From assembly GCA_959347315.1 (NCBI GenBank), contig OY365818.1:130001-194000 (forward strand): DNA of 64,000 nucleotides, read 5' to 3'. How positions within the stretch are numbered: the stretch's first letter is position 1; every line of letters starts with the position of its first letter. The DNA is from Bimastos eiseni (lineage: Eukaryota; Annelida; Clitellata; Crassiclitellata; Lumbricidae). The translations under genes and the position numbers were made by a program. This document shows, in pieces, positions 14,321-22,124 of the stretch. The notes beneath the pieces are model-generated. The model searched no databases, was not told where the DNA came from, and was given only the letters and a program-made list of their open reading frames with translations.

Positions 14321-16708
14321 CTAATCATTATTAGGATAAGTATTATGAGGAACAGTTATCAGATTAGCTGGCGTGTGGAGTCCATGTAGTCCGGTGTATG
14401 ATGAGTTGTTGAGTCCGTGTGGTGTGTAGGTGACGAGTTCCTGCTGCCAATGGTCGCTGAGGTCCTGCAGACGGTATTGGAACATTATCGGTTGAAACCT
14501 AAAAAGAGACATTTCAAGTGCAGTAACTGTTGCTATTGGCATGATGGTGATATTTTCTATCGAGTGATCGATTAGGTTAAAGTGTTTAGCAATAGGTGTA
14601 TTATTCTTATTTATTATATTTGTAGTATGGTCTTCGAATATTTCTGATAGTTTACCCTGTGTGAGTTCAACGTATTGTTTGGAACACAAATTGCATGTGA
14701 CTAGATAAATTATGTTTGTGCTTTGACAGTCTAGTTGTTTGTTGATGTTGTATTGTCTTCGTGTGTATGTGCTTGTGAATTTCTTTGCCACCGTTATAAA
14801 AGGACACGTTTGGCAGTTGGTTGCATTACATTTATTTGATCCTATTTGTTTGTTTGTGTTTTTTATAGTTCTAGGTTTACGTGGTGCTAGAAGTTCGCCT
14901 AAGTTCCTATTCCTAGAGTATGCTGGTATTATACGGTAATGTTTAAATGTTTCATTTTGTAGTAGTAGTTTTTTCCATTCGTAAAAGATGCGTGCCGACA
15001 ATGGGTTGTATTGGATGACTATTGGTAATAGATTGTCTGTTTTAGTATTATTTTTGGTACGTGTTGTATGGTTGTTCCATATATTATATTTAATTTCTCT
15101 TAGTGTTCGCTTGCTATACCCGCGTTGTATTAGGCTGTCAAATAGTATTTTACATGAGTTGTCAAAATCTTTTTTATATGATGATAGTCTCTTGAACCTA
15201 AGAATTTGTGATTTTAATATGCCTGTGAATGTGTGCTTTGGGTGAAATGATGAGCTATGTAATAGTTGGTGTGTATCTGTTTCCTTGAAATATACTTTTG
15301 TTTGTAAAGTTATCGTGTCTTTGTCGTTGTGCTTAAATATGGTTGTATCTAGAAAGTTTATTTCTGTGTCACTATATGTTAGGGTTATCTTAATATCTGG
15401 AATTAGAGAGTTTAAAAATGTTTCGTATTGTTTCAGCTGTTCTATTGTCCCAGGCCAGAGAAAGAAGATGTCATCCAAGAATCTGAAGAAATCAAGTGGA
15501 TTGATGTAAAAGTCCTCTCTCGCTTGGCGATCGAATTCTATTAGGTATAGGTTCGCTAGATTAGGTGCAAAGGTCTTACCCATGGCTGTCCCAAAGATTT
15601 GTAAGAAGAGTTTATTACAGAATGAGAAGTCATTGTTTTTTAAGGCTATTTCCAGTAATTCTAGAAGTTCAGCGGCCGGTCTTCTGTGGTCAGGGTATTT
15701 AATAAAGAATTCTTTGACAGTAGATATAGTTCGGTCTATGTTCATATTTGTATATAGGGCTGTGACGTCGCCTGTGACTAATATGTAGTGTTGTTGTATT
15801 TGGGTGTTTCTAATTTTCTGTATAAAATCATATGTGTCTTTAATGTATGAGGGATGTTTGTTTGCAAGTGGTTTAAGATACGAATCTATGTATTCACTTA
15901 TTCTTCTGGACTCTGTGGCACAATCCCCCACGATCGGTCTTCCCTCTGGCATATCAGGTAGTGTCCATTTGTTAATTGGTTTGTGTATTTTAGGTAAAAG
16001 GTAAAATTTTCTGTCTTTATCCGTACTTTTAGCGCTAAGAAATTGATATTGTTCTGTACTAATGTACTTTGTTTGGCGAAGTTTTTTTAGTATTTGATTG
16101 ATTTTGGTGATAGTTTCTTCTTTTAATGGTCTTTCAATTGTTTTATAGTATTTAGTATTATCTAATTGCCTACTTGCCTCTGTAATATATGACTGCTTAT
16201 TTAGTACGCACACCATTCCTCCCTTGTCTGCTGGTTTAATTATTATATTCTCATTGTTACGTAACTTGTATATTGATTTAAGTTGGTTTTTGGTTAGGTT
16301 ATTTTGTTGGGTTCTAAACATATAGGTATTGTTAATGATTGGTTGTCTTTTTAGGATTGCTTCTGTAGTACTTTTTAGGTTATTTACGAGTAGTTTAGTA
16401 CTTTTCGATAAATGTTTGTCCTTTGGTATCCATGTGCTGGGTTCTGTGAATTTTTTTATTTTTATATCTTGTTGTGTTTGGCTATCATCTCCGAAATAGT
16501 CTCTTAATTTTATTGACCTAGTTAGTTTGTGTAGGCTAGTTTCTATATCATTAAAATGGATTTTGTTAGTCGTTGGTATGAAGGCTAAGCCCCGGTCAAG
16601 AAGGCTTCTGTCGTCCTTACTTAGAGTTATTTTGGATAGGTTCATTGTATAAGTAATTGGTTTGTGTGTATCGTTATTCATCTCTGTATTTCGAATTATG
16701 TGGCTTAG
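14321..16708 (-). CDS. B1 ORF2, PLE reverse transcriptase with degenerate GIY-YIG domain
   Basis: 786 aa from the ATG at 16681, or 795 codons from the shifted codon at 16708. RT motifs: NENIIIKPADKGG about 143-155, LPKIHKP 229-235, GRPIVGDC about 247-254, LVTGDVTALYTN 301-312 (Asp 305), GTAMGKTFAPNLANLYL 364-380, FLDD 401-404. A Cys cluster follows (C618, C623, C626). The GIY-YIG-like domain has IIYLVTC 657-663 and YVELT 670-674, with Glu 672 where the family has the second-motif Gly. LSEIFEDH 678-685 has Ile 681 where the catalytic Arg is expected; His 685 is kept. Endonuclease activity is therefore doubtful, while the RT looks active. The ATG lies in the frame opened by the slippery site, so both fusion and separate initiation are possible. 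Confidence 0.94.
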   Translation of the reverse strand, partial: LSHIIRNTEMNNDTHKPITYTMNLSKITLSKDDRSLLDRGLAFIPTTNKIHFNDIETSLHKLTRSIKLRDYFGDDSQTQQDIKIKKFTEPSTWIPKDKHLSKSTKLLVNNLKSTTEAILKRQPIINNTYMFRTQQNNLTKNQLKSIYKLRNNENIIIKPADKGGMVCVLNKQSYITEASRQLDNTKYYKTIERPLKEETITKINQILKKLRQTKYISTEQYQFLSAKSTDKDRKFYLLPKIHKPINKWTLPDMPEGRPIVGDCATESRRISEYIDSYLKPLANKHPSYIKDTYDFIQKIRNTQIQQHYILVTGDVTALYTNMNIDRTISTVKEFFIKYPDHRRPAAELLELLEIALKNNDFSFCNKLFLQIFGTAMGKTFAPNLANLYLIEFDRQAREDFYINPLDFFRFLDDIFFLWPGTIEQLKQYETFLNSLIPDIKITLTYSDTEINFLDTTIFKHNDKDTITLQTKVYFKETDTHQLLHSSSFHPKHTFTGILKSQILRFKRLSSYKKDFDNSCKILFDSLIQRGYSKRTLREIKYNIWNNHTTRTKNNTKTDNLLPIVIQYNPLSARIFYEWKKLLLQNETFKHYRIIPAYSRNRNLGELLAPRKPRTIKNTNKQIGSNKCNATNCQTCPFITVAKKFTSTYTRRQYNINKQLDCQSTNIIYLVTCNLCSKQYVELTQGKLSEIFEDHTTNIINKNNTPIAKHFNLIDHSIENITIMPIATVTALEMSLFRFQPIMFQYRLQDLSDHWQQELVTYTPHGLNNSSYTGLHGLHTPANLITVPHNTYPNND

Positions 16709-18603
16709 TTTTTTGTCTTGTTTTGAATTGTCTGAATAATGTTTGTAAGAATGTGTTGTTGTGTTGCCTTGGTGTAATGCACAGTATCCTTCTCAGCTAG
16801 TACTGAGTTGGAAGGTAGGGGAGAGATGAAGGTAGCTGTAGTCTGAGACCTGAGGCGTTGGTTTAGAGTTGACAAGTTTGTCCGGAAGTTGGGTGCCAGT
16901 TCCGGGTTAATGGACACCCCCACTGTAACGACCTCCTTGGCCTTCTCTCCACAAGCGCTCAGACGGACAGGTAGAGTGGTAGTTACCCTAGTGAGATCCG
17001 GTTCGTCCTTATGGTTGATGCCCAGAGCAAGAATTAGGTGGTCCAGAGTTTGCCCAGAAGGAAGTGCCGATAGAAGAGCTGTGGTGTTATAGAAGTTGGC
17101 GCCTGAGAAGCACTCAACTTGAAAGCCCTCGGGTATATCCTCAGAGGTGATATATTTCAGATTGGAGTCCGAGACGATAAGATGCCTAGTATCAGGGAGG
17201 AGAGAGACCTTCCAAGAGTGTTTGGTCCAACCCGGGTGGTGTCTGAACCGTGAGACAGGTGTACCAGTGGGAAGGGCACTTGCGGAGGTCGGCTCGGGTG
17301 GTGGAGTGGGAGGTTGAGTCGGTGCAGTTAGAGTAGCCGAGGTGGTAGGTTTTGCCAGTTTGGCTGGAAGGCGTTGAGGCAGGGGTGCCAGTCCAGATGA
17401 AGCGGGCCGAGGTCTGACACTAGGGTCAGGTTTAGGTCCAGCAAGAGGTTTAAGGTTAGGGTTAGGTTTAGGGTTAGAAGGTTCAGTAGAAGGAGTGAAG
17501 GTGAGTGTGTTTCTAGAAGGAGAGGAAGCCGGTAATTTAGGCAGTGGACGAGAGACTTTTCTGATAGGAGAGGGGGTGCCCTCTACCACATCAGAGTCAT
17601 CGTCCTCGTCAGCCACAGAAATAGGATCAAAGCGGTTGTGTGTATTGGTTGGTGAGGTTCCTATGCAGCGTTTTTTACAAGGATTGTTAGCTCTCTGGAA
17701 GCCGTCCGAGTCCACTACCTCCCTTGCCTCACTCCTATCCTCCCTAACCCCTATCACGCTGGCCTCTGCCTCTACCAGGCGTCTGGCTTGAGGTTCGGGT
17801 ACCTTACGGCCCGTCCTCTTCATGACCTGCTTTACCACTACATTGATCATACCAGTCTTGTCAAGAGGGTTAGACTGTCGAAGAAGAGCCAGATTGAATT
17901 CAAGTTGGGCCGAGAAGTGTGTTTGAATGCGTGTCGTGAGTTTAGACCCAGTTTCAGAGAGGATGGCAGAGATGTCCTGTACCACTTCAGGCGTCGGGTG
18001 CACAGGGCGGATACTGTCTGCGATGGTCTGCAGGTCCCGCTGGAGGGCGACTGGAAGAGTCCGCCAGTTGGCCTGTTGTCTCCGAAGTTGGGTAGCACGG
18101 TACAAGGCCTTGCAAGTGCCAGAGAAGTCAGGGTTGTGAGACTTGGTAGGTGGTATTGGGTTGCTAGTACGAGGTTGTGCCCAAGGTTGGTTCCTAGAAG
18201 GCGGAGGAGGGGCCAGTCCGAAAGGTTGGATGTGCGTACGTGGTAGCGCCCAAGGTGTAGGAAGAAGAACCCGTCGTTGTACAGGGGTAGGTACCCAGGA
18301 GTGAGAAGGCGGTCCGGGAACGGGGCCATGTCCAGAAGGGTGTACCAACGGAGGGAAGGCATGGTCCATGTGAGAAGGTAGACCCTTCTCAAGCGAGTTC
18401 AAGCGACCGTTCATGGTCTCCATGGAACGGCTGAGCGTCTCCATAAGCCTTTCCATCCGTTGGAAGTCAAAGGCGGGGGCAGGGGTGGGTGCAGAAGGAT
18501 TAGTAAATTGGTACTTGCCCGGTTCCATTGTCGGTGTGAAACGAAATCCTGATGTCTGCTGTTGTCGTCCGAATGTATGATTTTGCTGTCCGAATCTCTG
18601 CAT
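16705..18603 (-). CDS. B1 ORF1, Gag-like protein with SGNH-hydrolase-like domain
   Basis: 632 aa from an ATG. A short amphipathic, probably coiled-coil segment lies at about 45-75, and Pro-rich tracts at 85-155 and 360-450. Residues about 157-270 match the helical region of the family A protein (NPDF, NWRTLP, ADSIRP, NPLDKT). An acidic patch DEDDDSD lies near 332. The C-terminal 473-628 region has SGNH-like blocks: SDSN 478-481 (Ser 480), SGANF, GINH 528-531 and DTVH 606-609. Part of the linker (SNPKPNPNLKP) is encoded by telomere-like repeats. Likely roles are RNA packaging and, if active, ester hydrolysis; both are inferred. Confidence 0.85.
   Translation of the reverse strand: MQRFGQQNHTFGRQQQTSGFRFTPTMEPGKYQFTNPSAPTPAPAFDFQRMERLMETLSRSMETMNGRLNSLEKGLPSHMDHAFPPLVHPSGHGPVPGPPSHSWVPTPVQRRVLLPTPWALPRTHIQPFGLAPPPPSRNQPWAQPRTSNPIPPTKSHNPDFSGTCKALYRATQLRRQQANWRTLPVALQRDLQTIADSIRPVHPTPEVVQDISAILSETGSKLTTRIQTHFSAQLEFNLALLRQSNPLDKTGMINVVVKQVMKRTGRKVPEPQARRLVEAEASVIGVREDRSEAREVVDSDGFQRANNPCKKRCIGTSPTNTHNRFDPISVADEDDDSDVVEGTPSPIRKVSRPLPKLPASSPSRNTLTFTPSTEPSNPKPNPNLKPLAGPKPDPSVRPRPASSGLAPLPQRLPAKLAKPTTSATLTAPTQPPTPPPEPTSASALPTGTPVSRFRHHPGWTKHSWKVSLLPDTRHLIVSDSNLKYITSEDIPEGFQVECFSGANFYNTTALLSALPSGQTLDHLILALGINHKDEPDLTRVTTTLPVRLSACGEKAKEVVTVGVSINPELAPNFRTNLSTLNQRLRSQTTATFISPLPSNSVLAEKDTVHYTKATQQHILTNIIQTIQNKTKN
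16708..16714 (-). other. -1 frameshift heptamer A AAA AAC before UAA (family B)
   Basis: ORF1 ends ACA AAA AAC TAA, the same arrangement as in family A although neighbouring bases differ. The -1 frame reads CTA AGC CAC and runs through the ORF2 ATG without a stop. UAAGCC at the stop is complementary to GGCUUA about 110 nt downstream (16586-16591), a weak candidate stem. Copies lie at 27542-27548 and 32992-32998. The one in B2 (22128-22134) is behind a premature stop. Confidence 0.85.
17450..17477 (+). repeat. Telomere-like tract inside ORF1 coding sequence
   Basis: TTAAGGTTAGGGTTAGGTTT followed by AGGGTTAG lies in frame in ORF1 and encodes the NPKPNPNLKP linker in the sense strand. It is present in B1, B2 and B3. 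Confidence 0.8.
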
Positions 18604-18850
18604 TTCTGTTCTCCGTAGAATAATCTTTTTTTGATTTATGTAGAAGTTCTAGGAAAAGTTTCTAAAAGTTTCTAAAATCGTTAACTATAATCCTTGTGCT
18701 AATTTACTGTAAGTTCTCTAAACTTTGTGTTAGTTTAATGTAAAAGAAGAACAACACTAGGTAACTTTTCGTTAATTTAATGTAAAAAGAAGAGCAATCA
18801 ATAGATAACTTTTTCTTTCTTTAATAAATTCAATCTAATTTTAGAGCTAA

Positions 18851-18908
18851 CTTAAACCTTTCGCGACGTTTCGTCAGTTTCGACTTCATCAGGCTAGTAA
18901 TGTTTAAA
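18851..18908 (-). ncRNA. Type I hammerhead ribozyme (B1)
   Basis: Sense strand core: CUGAUGA (18892-18886), extra A, stem II GUC/GAC with loop GAAACU, GAAAC, then GUC. Stem III is again AC/GU without a loop. Stem I starts with GC/GC, opens into a large internal loop, and closes with UUUAAAC pairing GUUUAAG. Cleavage is predicted after GUC, between 18865 and 18864 in sense order. Compared with family A, stem II changed G-C to U-A in the middle pair, keeping the pairing. It lies 248 nt upstream of the ORF1 ATG. Confidence 0.87.
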
Positions 18909-18922
18909 GATAAATGTTCGGT

Positions 18923-18933
18923 TTATATACTGT
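18923..18933 (-). promoter_or_regulatory. TATA-like box (B1)
   Basis: ACAGTATATAA in the sense strand, 15 nt upstream of the outer strand of ribozyme stem I; same 11-mer as in family A. Confidence 0.6.
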
Positions 18934-19039
18934 CCGCTGTTTGTCTATTTTTACCTAACGAGGCACGCTGGGCTAGGCCAACGCCCGGCGGCCTCTTCTT
19001 TACTATTTGTTTGTTCGGTTTGTTTGTTCAGTAGTTAAC

Positions 19040-19251
19040 TGTGACACGGCTTCGGCAGGCGCGGTCCCTTTGACATGGCTTCTGTAGATGCGATCGCTGT
19101 GACACGCTTCCGCTGATGACGCGTCAGGTAAGTATTATTAATCTAAGTGTTATTAGGATAAGTATTATGAGTAACAGTTATTGTAGAATTAAGTGTCAGG
19201 TTCGTATTATTAATCTAAGCATTATTAGGATAAGTATTTATCGAGTTAAGT
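19040..19251. repeat. Family B leader repeats
   Basis: Three imperfect units of about 30 bp (TGACACGGCTTC, TGACATGGCTTC, TGACACGCTTCC) are followed by two units starting GTCAGGT at 19123 and 19195. The latter match 14300-14362, which spans the end of ORF2, at roughly 90 percent. The 5' leader therefore carries a copy of 3' element sequence, a pseudo-LTR-like feature of PLEs. Confidence 0.75.
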
Positions 19252-19740
19252 GTCAGTGTAATTATGTGTGTTTCTTTCTCCGCTGGTCCACCAATGAACT
19301 CCTAGGCGCTGGCAGGTTTAGGTTTTAGGTGGCGAATCAAACGAATGATTGGTAAGCACTGGCACAATTCGTTCATCAGTGGGTCAGCGGCCGGCGTTGT
19401 GTAGGTAGGTTAGATGAGATGGTGTCCGGTGGTAGGTTGGTCAGCTGGCGTGTGGGTTCGGTGTATGATGAATTGTTGAGTCCGTGTGGTGTGTATGGTC
19501 GCTGAGGTCCTGCAGACGGTACCTAAAAAAGAGATATTTTTAAGTGTAGTAACTGTTGCTATTGGCATGATGGTGATATTTTTCTAATGAGTGATCGATT
19601 ACGTTAAAAAGTGTTTTAGCAATAGGTGCATTATTCTTACTTAATATATTGGTAGTATGTTAGGGTTAAGGTTAGGGTTAGGGTTAGGGTTAGTGTTAGG
19701 TTTTAGGGTTAGGGTTAGAGTCAGGTAAGTATTTATTAAT

Positions 19741-22101
19741 CTAATCATTATTAGGATAAGTATTATGAGGAACAGTTATCAGATTAGCTGGCGTGTGGAG
19801 TCCATGTAGTCCGGTGTATGATGAGTTGTTGAGTCCGTGTGGTGTGTAGGTGACGAGTTCCTGCTGCCAATGGTCGCTGAGGTCCTGCAGACGGTATTGG
19901 AACATTATCGGTTGAAACCTAAAAAGAGACATTTCAAGTGCAGTAACTGTTGCTATTGGCATGATGGTGATATTTTCTATCGAGTGATCGATTAGGTTAA
20001 AGTGTTTAGCAATAGGTGTATTATTCTTATTTATTATATTTGTAGTATGGTCTTCGAATATTTCTGATAGTTTACCCTGTGTGAGTTCAACGTATTGTTT
20101 GGAACACAAATTGCATGTGACTAGATAAATTATGTTTGTGCTTTGACAGTCTAGTTGTTTGTTGATGTTGTATTGTCTTCGTGTGTATGTGCTTGTGAAT
20201 TTCTTTGCCACCGTTATAAAAGGACACGTTTGGCAGTTGGTTGCATTACATTTATTTGATCCTATTTGTTTGTTTGTGTTTTTTATAGTTCTAGGTTTAC
20301 GTGGTGCTAGAAGTTCGCCTAAGTTCCTATTCCTAGAGTATGCTGGTATTATACGGTAATGTTTAAATGTTTCATTTTGTAGTAGTAGTTTTTTCCATTC
20401 GTAAAAGATGCGTGCCGACAATGGGTTGTATTGGATGACTATTGGTAATAGATTGTCTGTTTTAGTATTATTTTTGGTACGTGTTGTATGGTTGTTCCAT
20501 ATATTATATTTAATTTCTCTTAGTGTTCGCTTGCTATACCCGCGTTGTATTAGGCTGTCAAATAGTATTTTACATGAGTTGTCAAAATCTTTTTTATATG
20601 ATGATAGTCTCTTGAACCTAAGAATTTGTGATTTTAATATGCCTGTGAATGTGTGCTTTGGGTGAAATGATGAGCTATGTAATAGTTGGTGTGTATCTGT
20701 TTCCTTGAAATATACTTTTGTTTGTAAAGTTATCGTGTCTTTGTCGTTGTGCTTAAATATGGTTGTATCTAGAAAGTTTATTTCTGTGTCACTATATGTT
20801 AGGGTTATCTTAATATCTGGAATTAGAGAGTTTAAAAATGTTTCGTATTGTTTCAGCTGTTCTATTGTCCCAGGCCAGAGAAAGAAGATGTCATCCAAGA
20901 ATCTGAAGAAATCAAGTGGATTGATGTAAAAGTCCTCTCTCGCTTGGCGATCGAATTCTATTAGGTATAGGTTCGCTAGATTAGGTGCAAAGGTCTTACC
21001 CATGGCTGTCCCAAAGATTTGTAAGAAGAGTTTATTACAGAATGAGAAGTCATTGTTTTTTAAGGCTATTTCCAGTAATTCTAGAAGTTCAGCGGCCGGT
21101 CTTCTGTGGTCAGGGTATTTAATAAAGAATTCTTTGACAGTAGATATAGTTCGGTCTATGTTCATATTTGTATATAGGGCTGTGACGTCGCCTGTGACTA
21201 ATATGTAGTGTTGTTGTATTTGGGTGTTTCTAATTTTCTGTATAAAATCATATGTGTCTTTAATGTATGAGGGATGTTTGTTTGCAAGTGGTTTAAGATA
21301 CGAATCTATGTATTCACTTATTCTTCTGGACTCTGTGGCACAATCCCCCACGATCGGTCTTCCCTCTGGCATATCAGGTAGTGTCCATTTGTTAATTGGT
21401 TTGTGTATTTTAGGTAAAAGGTAAAATTTTCTGTCTTTATCCGTACTTTTAGCGCTAAGAAATTGATATTGTTCTGTACTAATGTACTTTGTTTGGCGAA
21501 GTTTTTTTAGTATTTGATTGATTTTGGTGATAGTTTCTTCTTTTAATGGTCTTTCAATTGTTTTATAGTATTTAGTATTATCTAATTGCCTACTTGCCTC
21601 TGTAATATATGACTGCTTATTTAGTACGCACACCATTCCTCCCTTGTCTGCTGGTTTAATTATTATATTCTCATTGTTACGTAACTTGTATATTGATTTA
21701 AGTTGGTTTTTGGTTAGGTTATTTTGTTGGGTTCTAAACATATAGGTATTGTTAATGATTGGTTGTCTTTTTAGGATTGCTTCTGTAGTACTTTTTAGGT
21801 TATTTACGAGTAGTTTAGTACTTTTCGATAAATGTTTGTCCTTTGGTATCCATGTGCTGGGTTCTGTGAATTTTTTTATTTTTATATCTTGTTGTGTTTG
21901 GCTATCATCTCCGAAATAGTCTCTTAATTTTATTGACCTAGTTAGTTTGTGTAGGCTAGTTTCTATATCATTAAAATGGATTTTGTTAGTCGTTGGTATG
22001 AAGGCTAAGCCCCGGTCAAGAAGGCTTCTGTCGTCCTTACTTAGAGTTATTTTGGATAGGTTCATTGTATAAGTAATTGGTTTGTGTGTATCGTTATTCA
22101 T
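19741..22101 (-). CDS. B2 ORF2, PLE reverse transcriptase with degenerate GIY-YIG domain
   Basis: Predicted protein identical to B1 ORF2. The slippery site upstream cannot be reached by ribosomes reading B2 ORF1, so only independent initiation at the ATG (22101) could express it. Confidence 0.92.
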   Translation of the reverse strand: MNNDTHKPITYTMNLSKITLSKDDRSLLDRGLAFIPTTNKIHFNDIETSLHKLTRSIKLRDYFGDDSQTQQDIKIKKFTEPSTWIPKDKHLSKSTKLLVNNLKSTTEAILKRQPIINNTYMFRTQQNNLTKNQLKSIYKLRNNENIIIKPADKGGMVCVLNKQSYITEASRQLDNTKYYKTIERPLKEETITKINQILKKLRQTKYISTEQYQFLSAKSTDKDRKFYLLPKIHKPINKWTLPDMPEGRPIVGDCATESRRISEYIDSYLKPLANKHPSYIKDTYDFIQKIRNTQIQQHYILVTGDVTALYTNMNIDRTISTVKEFFIKYPDHRRPAAELLELLEIALKNNDFSFCNKLFLQIFGTAMGKTFAPNLANLYLIEFDRQAREDFYINPLDFFRFLDDIFFLWPGTIEQLKQYETFLNSLIPDIKITLTYSDTEINFLDTTIFKHNDKDTITLQTKVYFKETDTHQLLHSSSFHPKHTFTGILKSQILRFKRLSSYKKDFDNSCKILFDSLIQRGYSKRTLREIKYNIWNNHTTRTKNNTKTDNLLPIVIQYNPLSARIFYEWKKLLLQNETFKHYRIIPAYSRNRNLGELLAPRKPRTIKNTNKQIGSNKCNATNCQTCPFITVAKKFTSTYTRRQYNINKQLDCQSTNIIYLVTCNLCSKQYVELTQGKLSEIFEDHTTNIINKNNTPIAKHFNLIDHSIENITIMPIATVTALEMSLFRFQPIMFQYRLQDLSDHWQQELVTYTPHGLNNSSYTGLHGLHTPANLITVPHNTYPNND

Positions 22102-22124
22102 CTCTGTATTTCGAATTATGTGGC

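Larger units (their letters stand above)
13898..19317 (-). mobile_element. Penelope-like element B1 (complete)
   Basis: Reference copy of family B, 5420 bp. Sense order: 5' end GCCAGCGCC motif, leader with 57-72 bp repeats, TATA-like box, hammerhead, ORF1, frameshift site, ORF2, CCCTAA tract, a degenerate second copy of the ORF2 end, 3' hairpin. Both ORFs are open. Confidence 0.95.
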
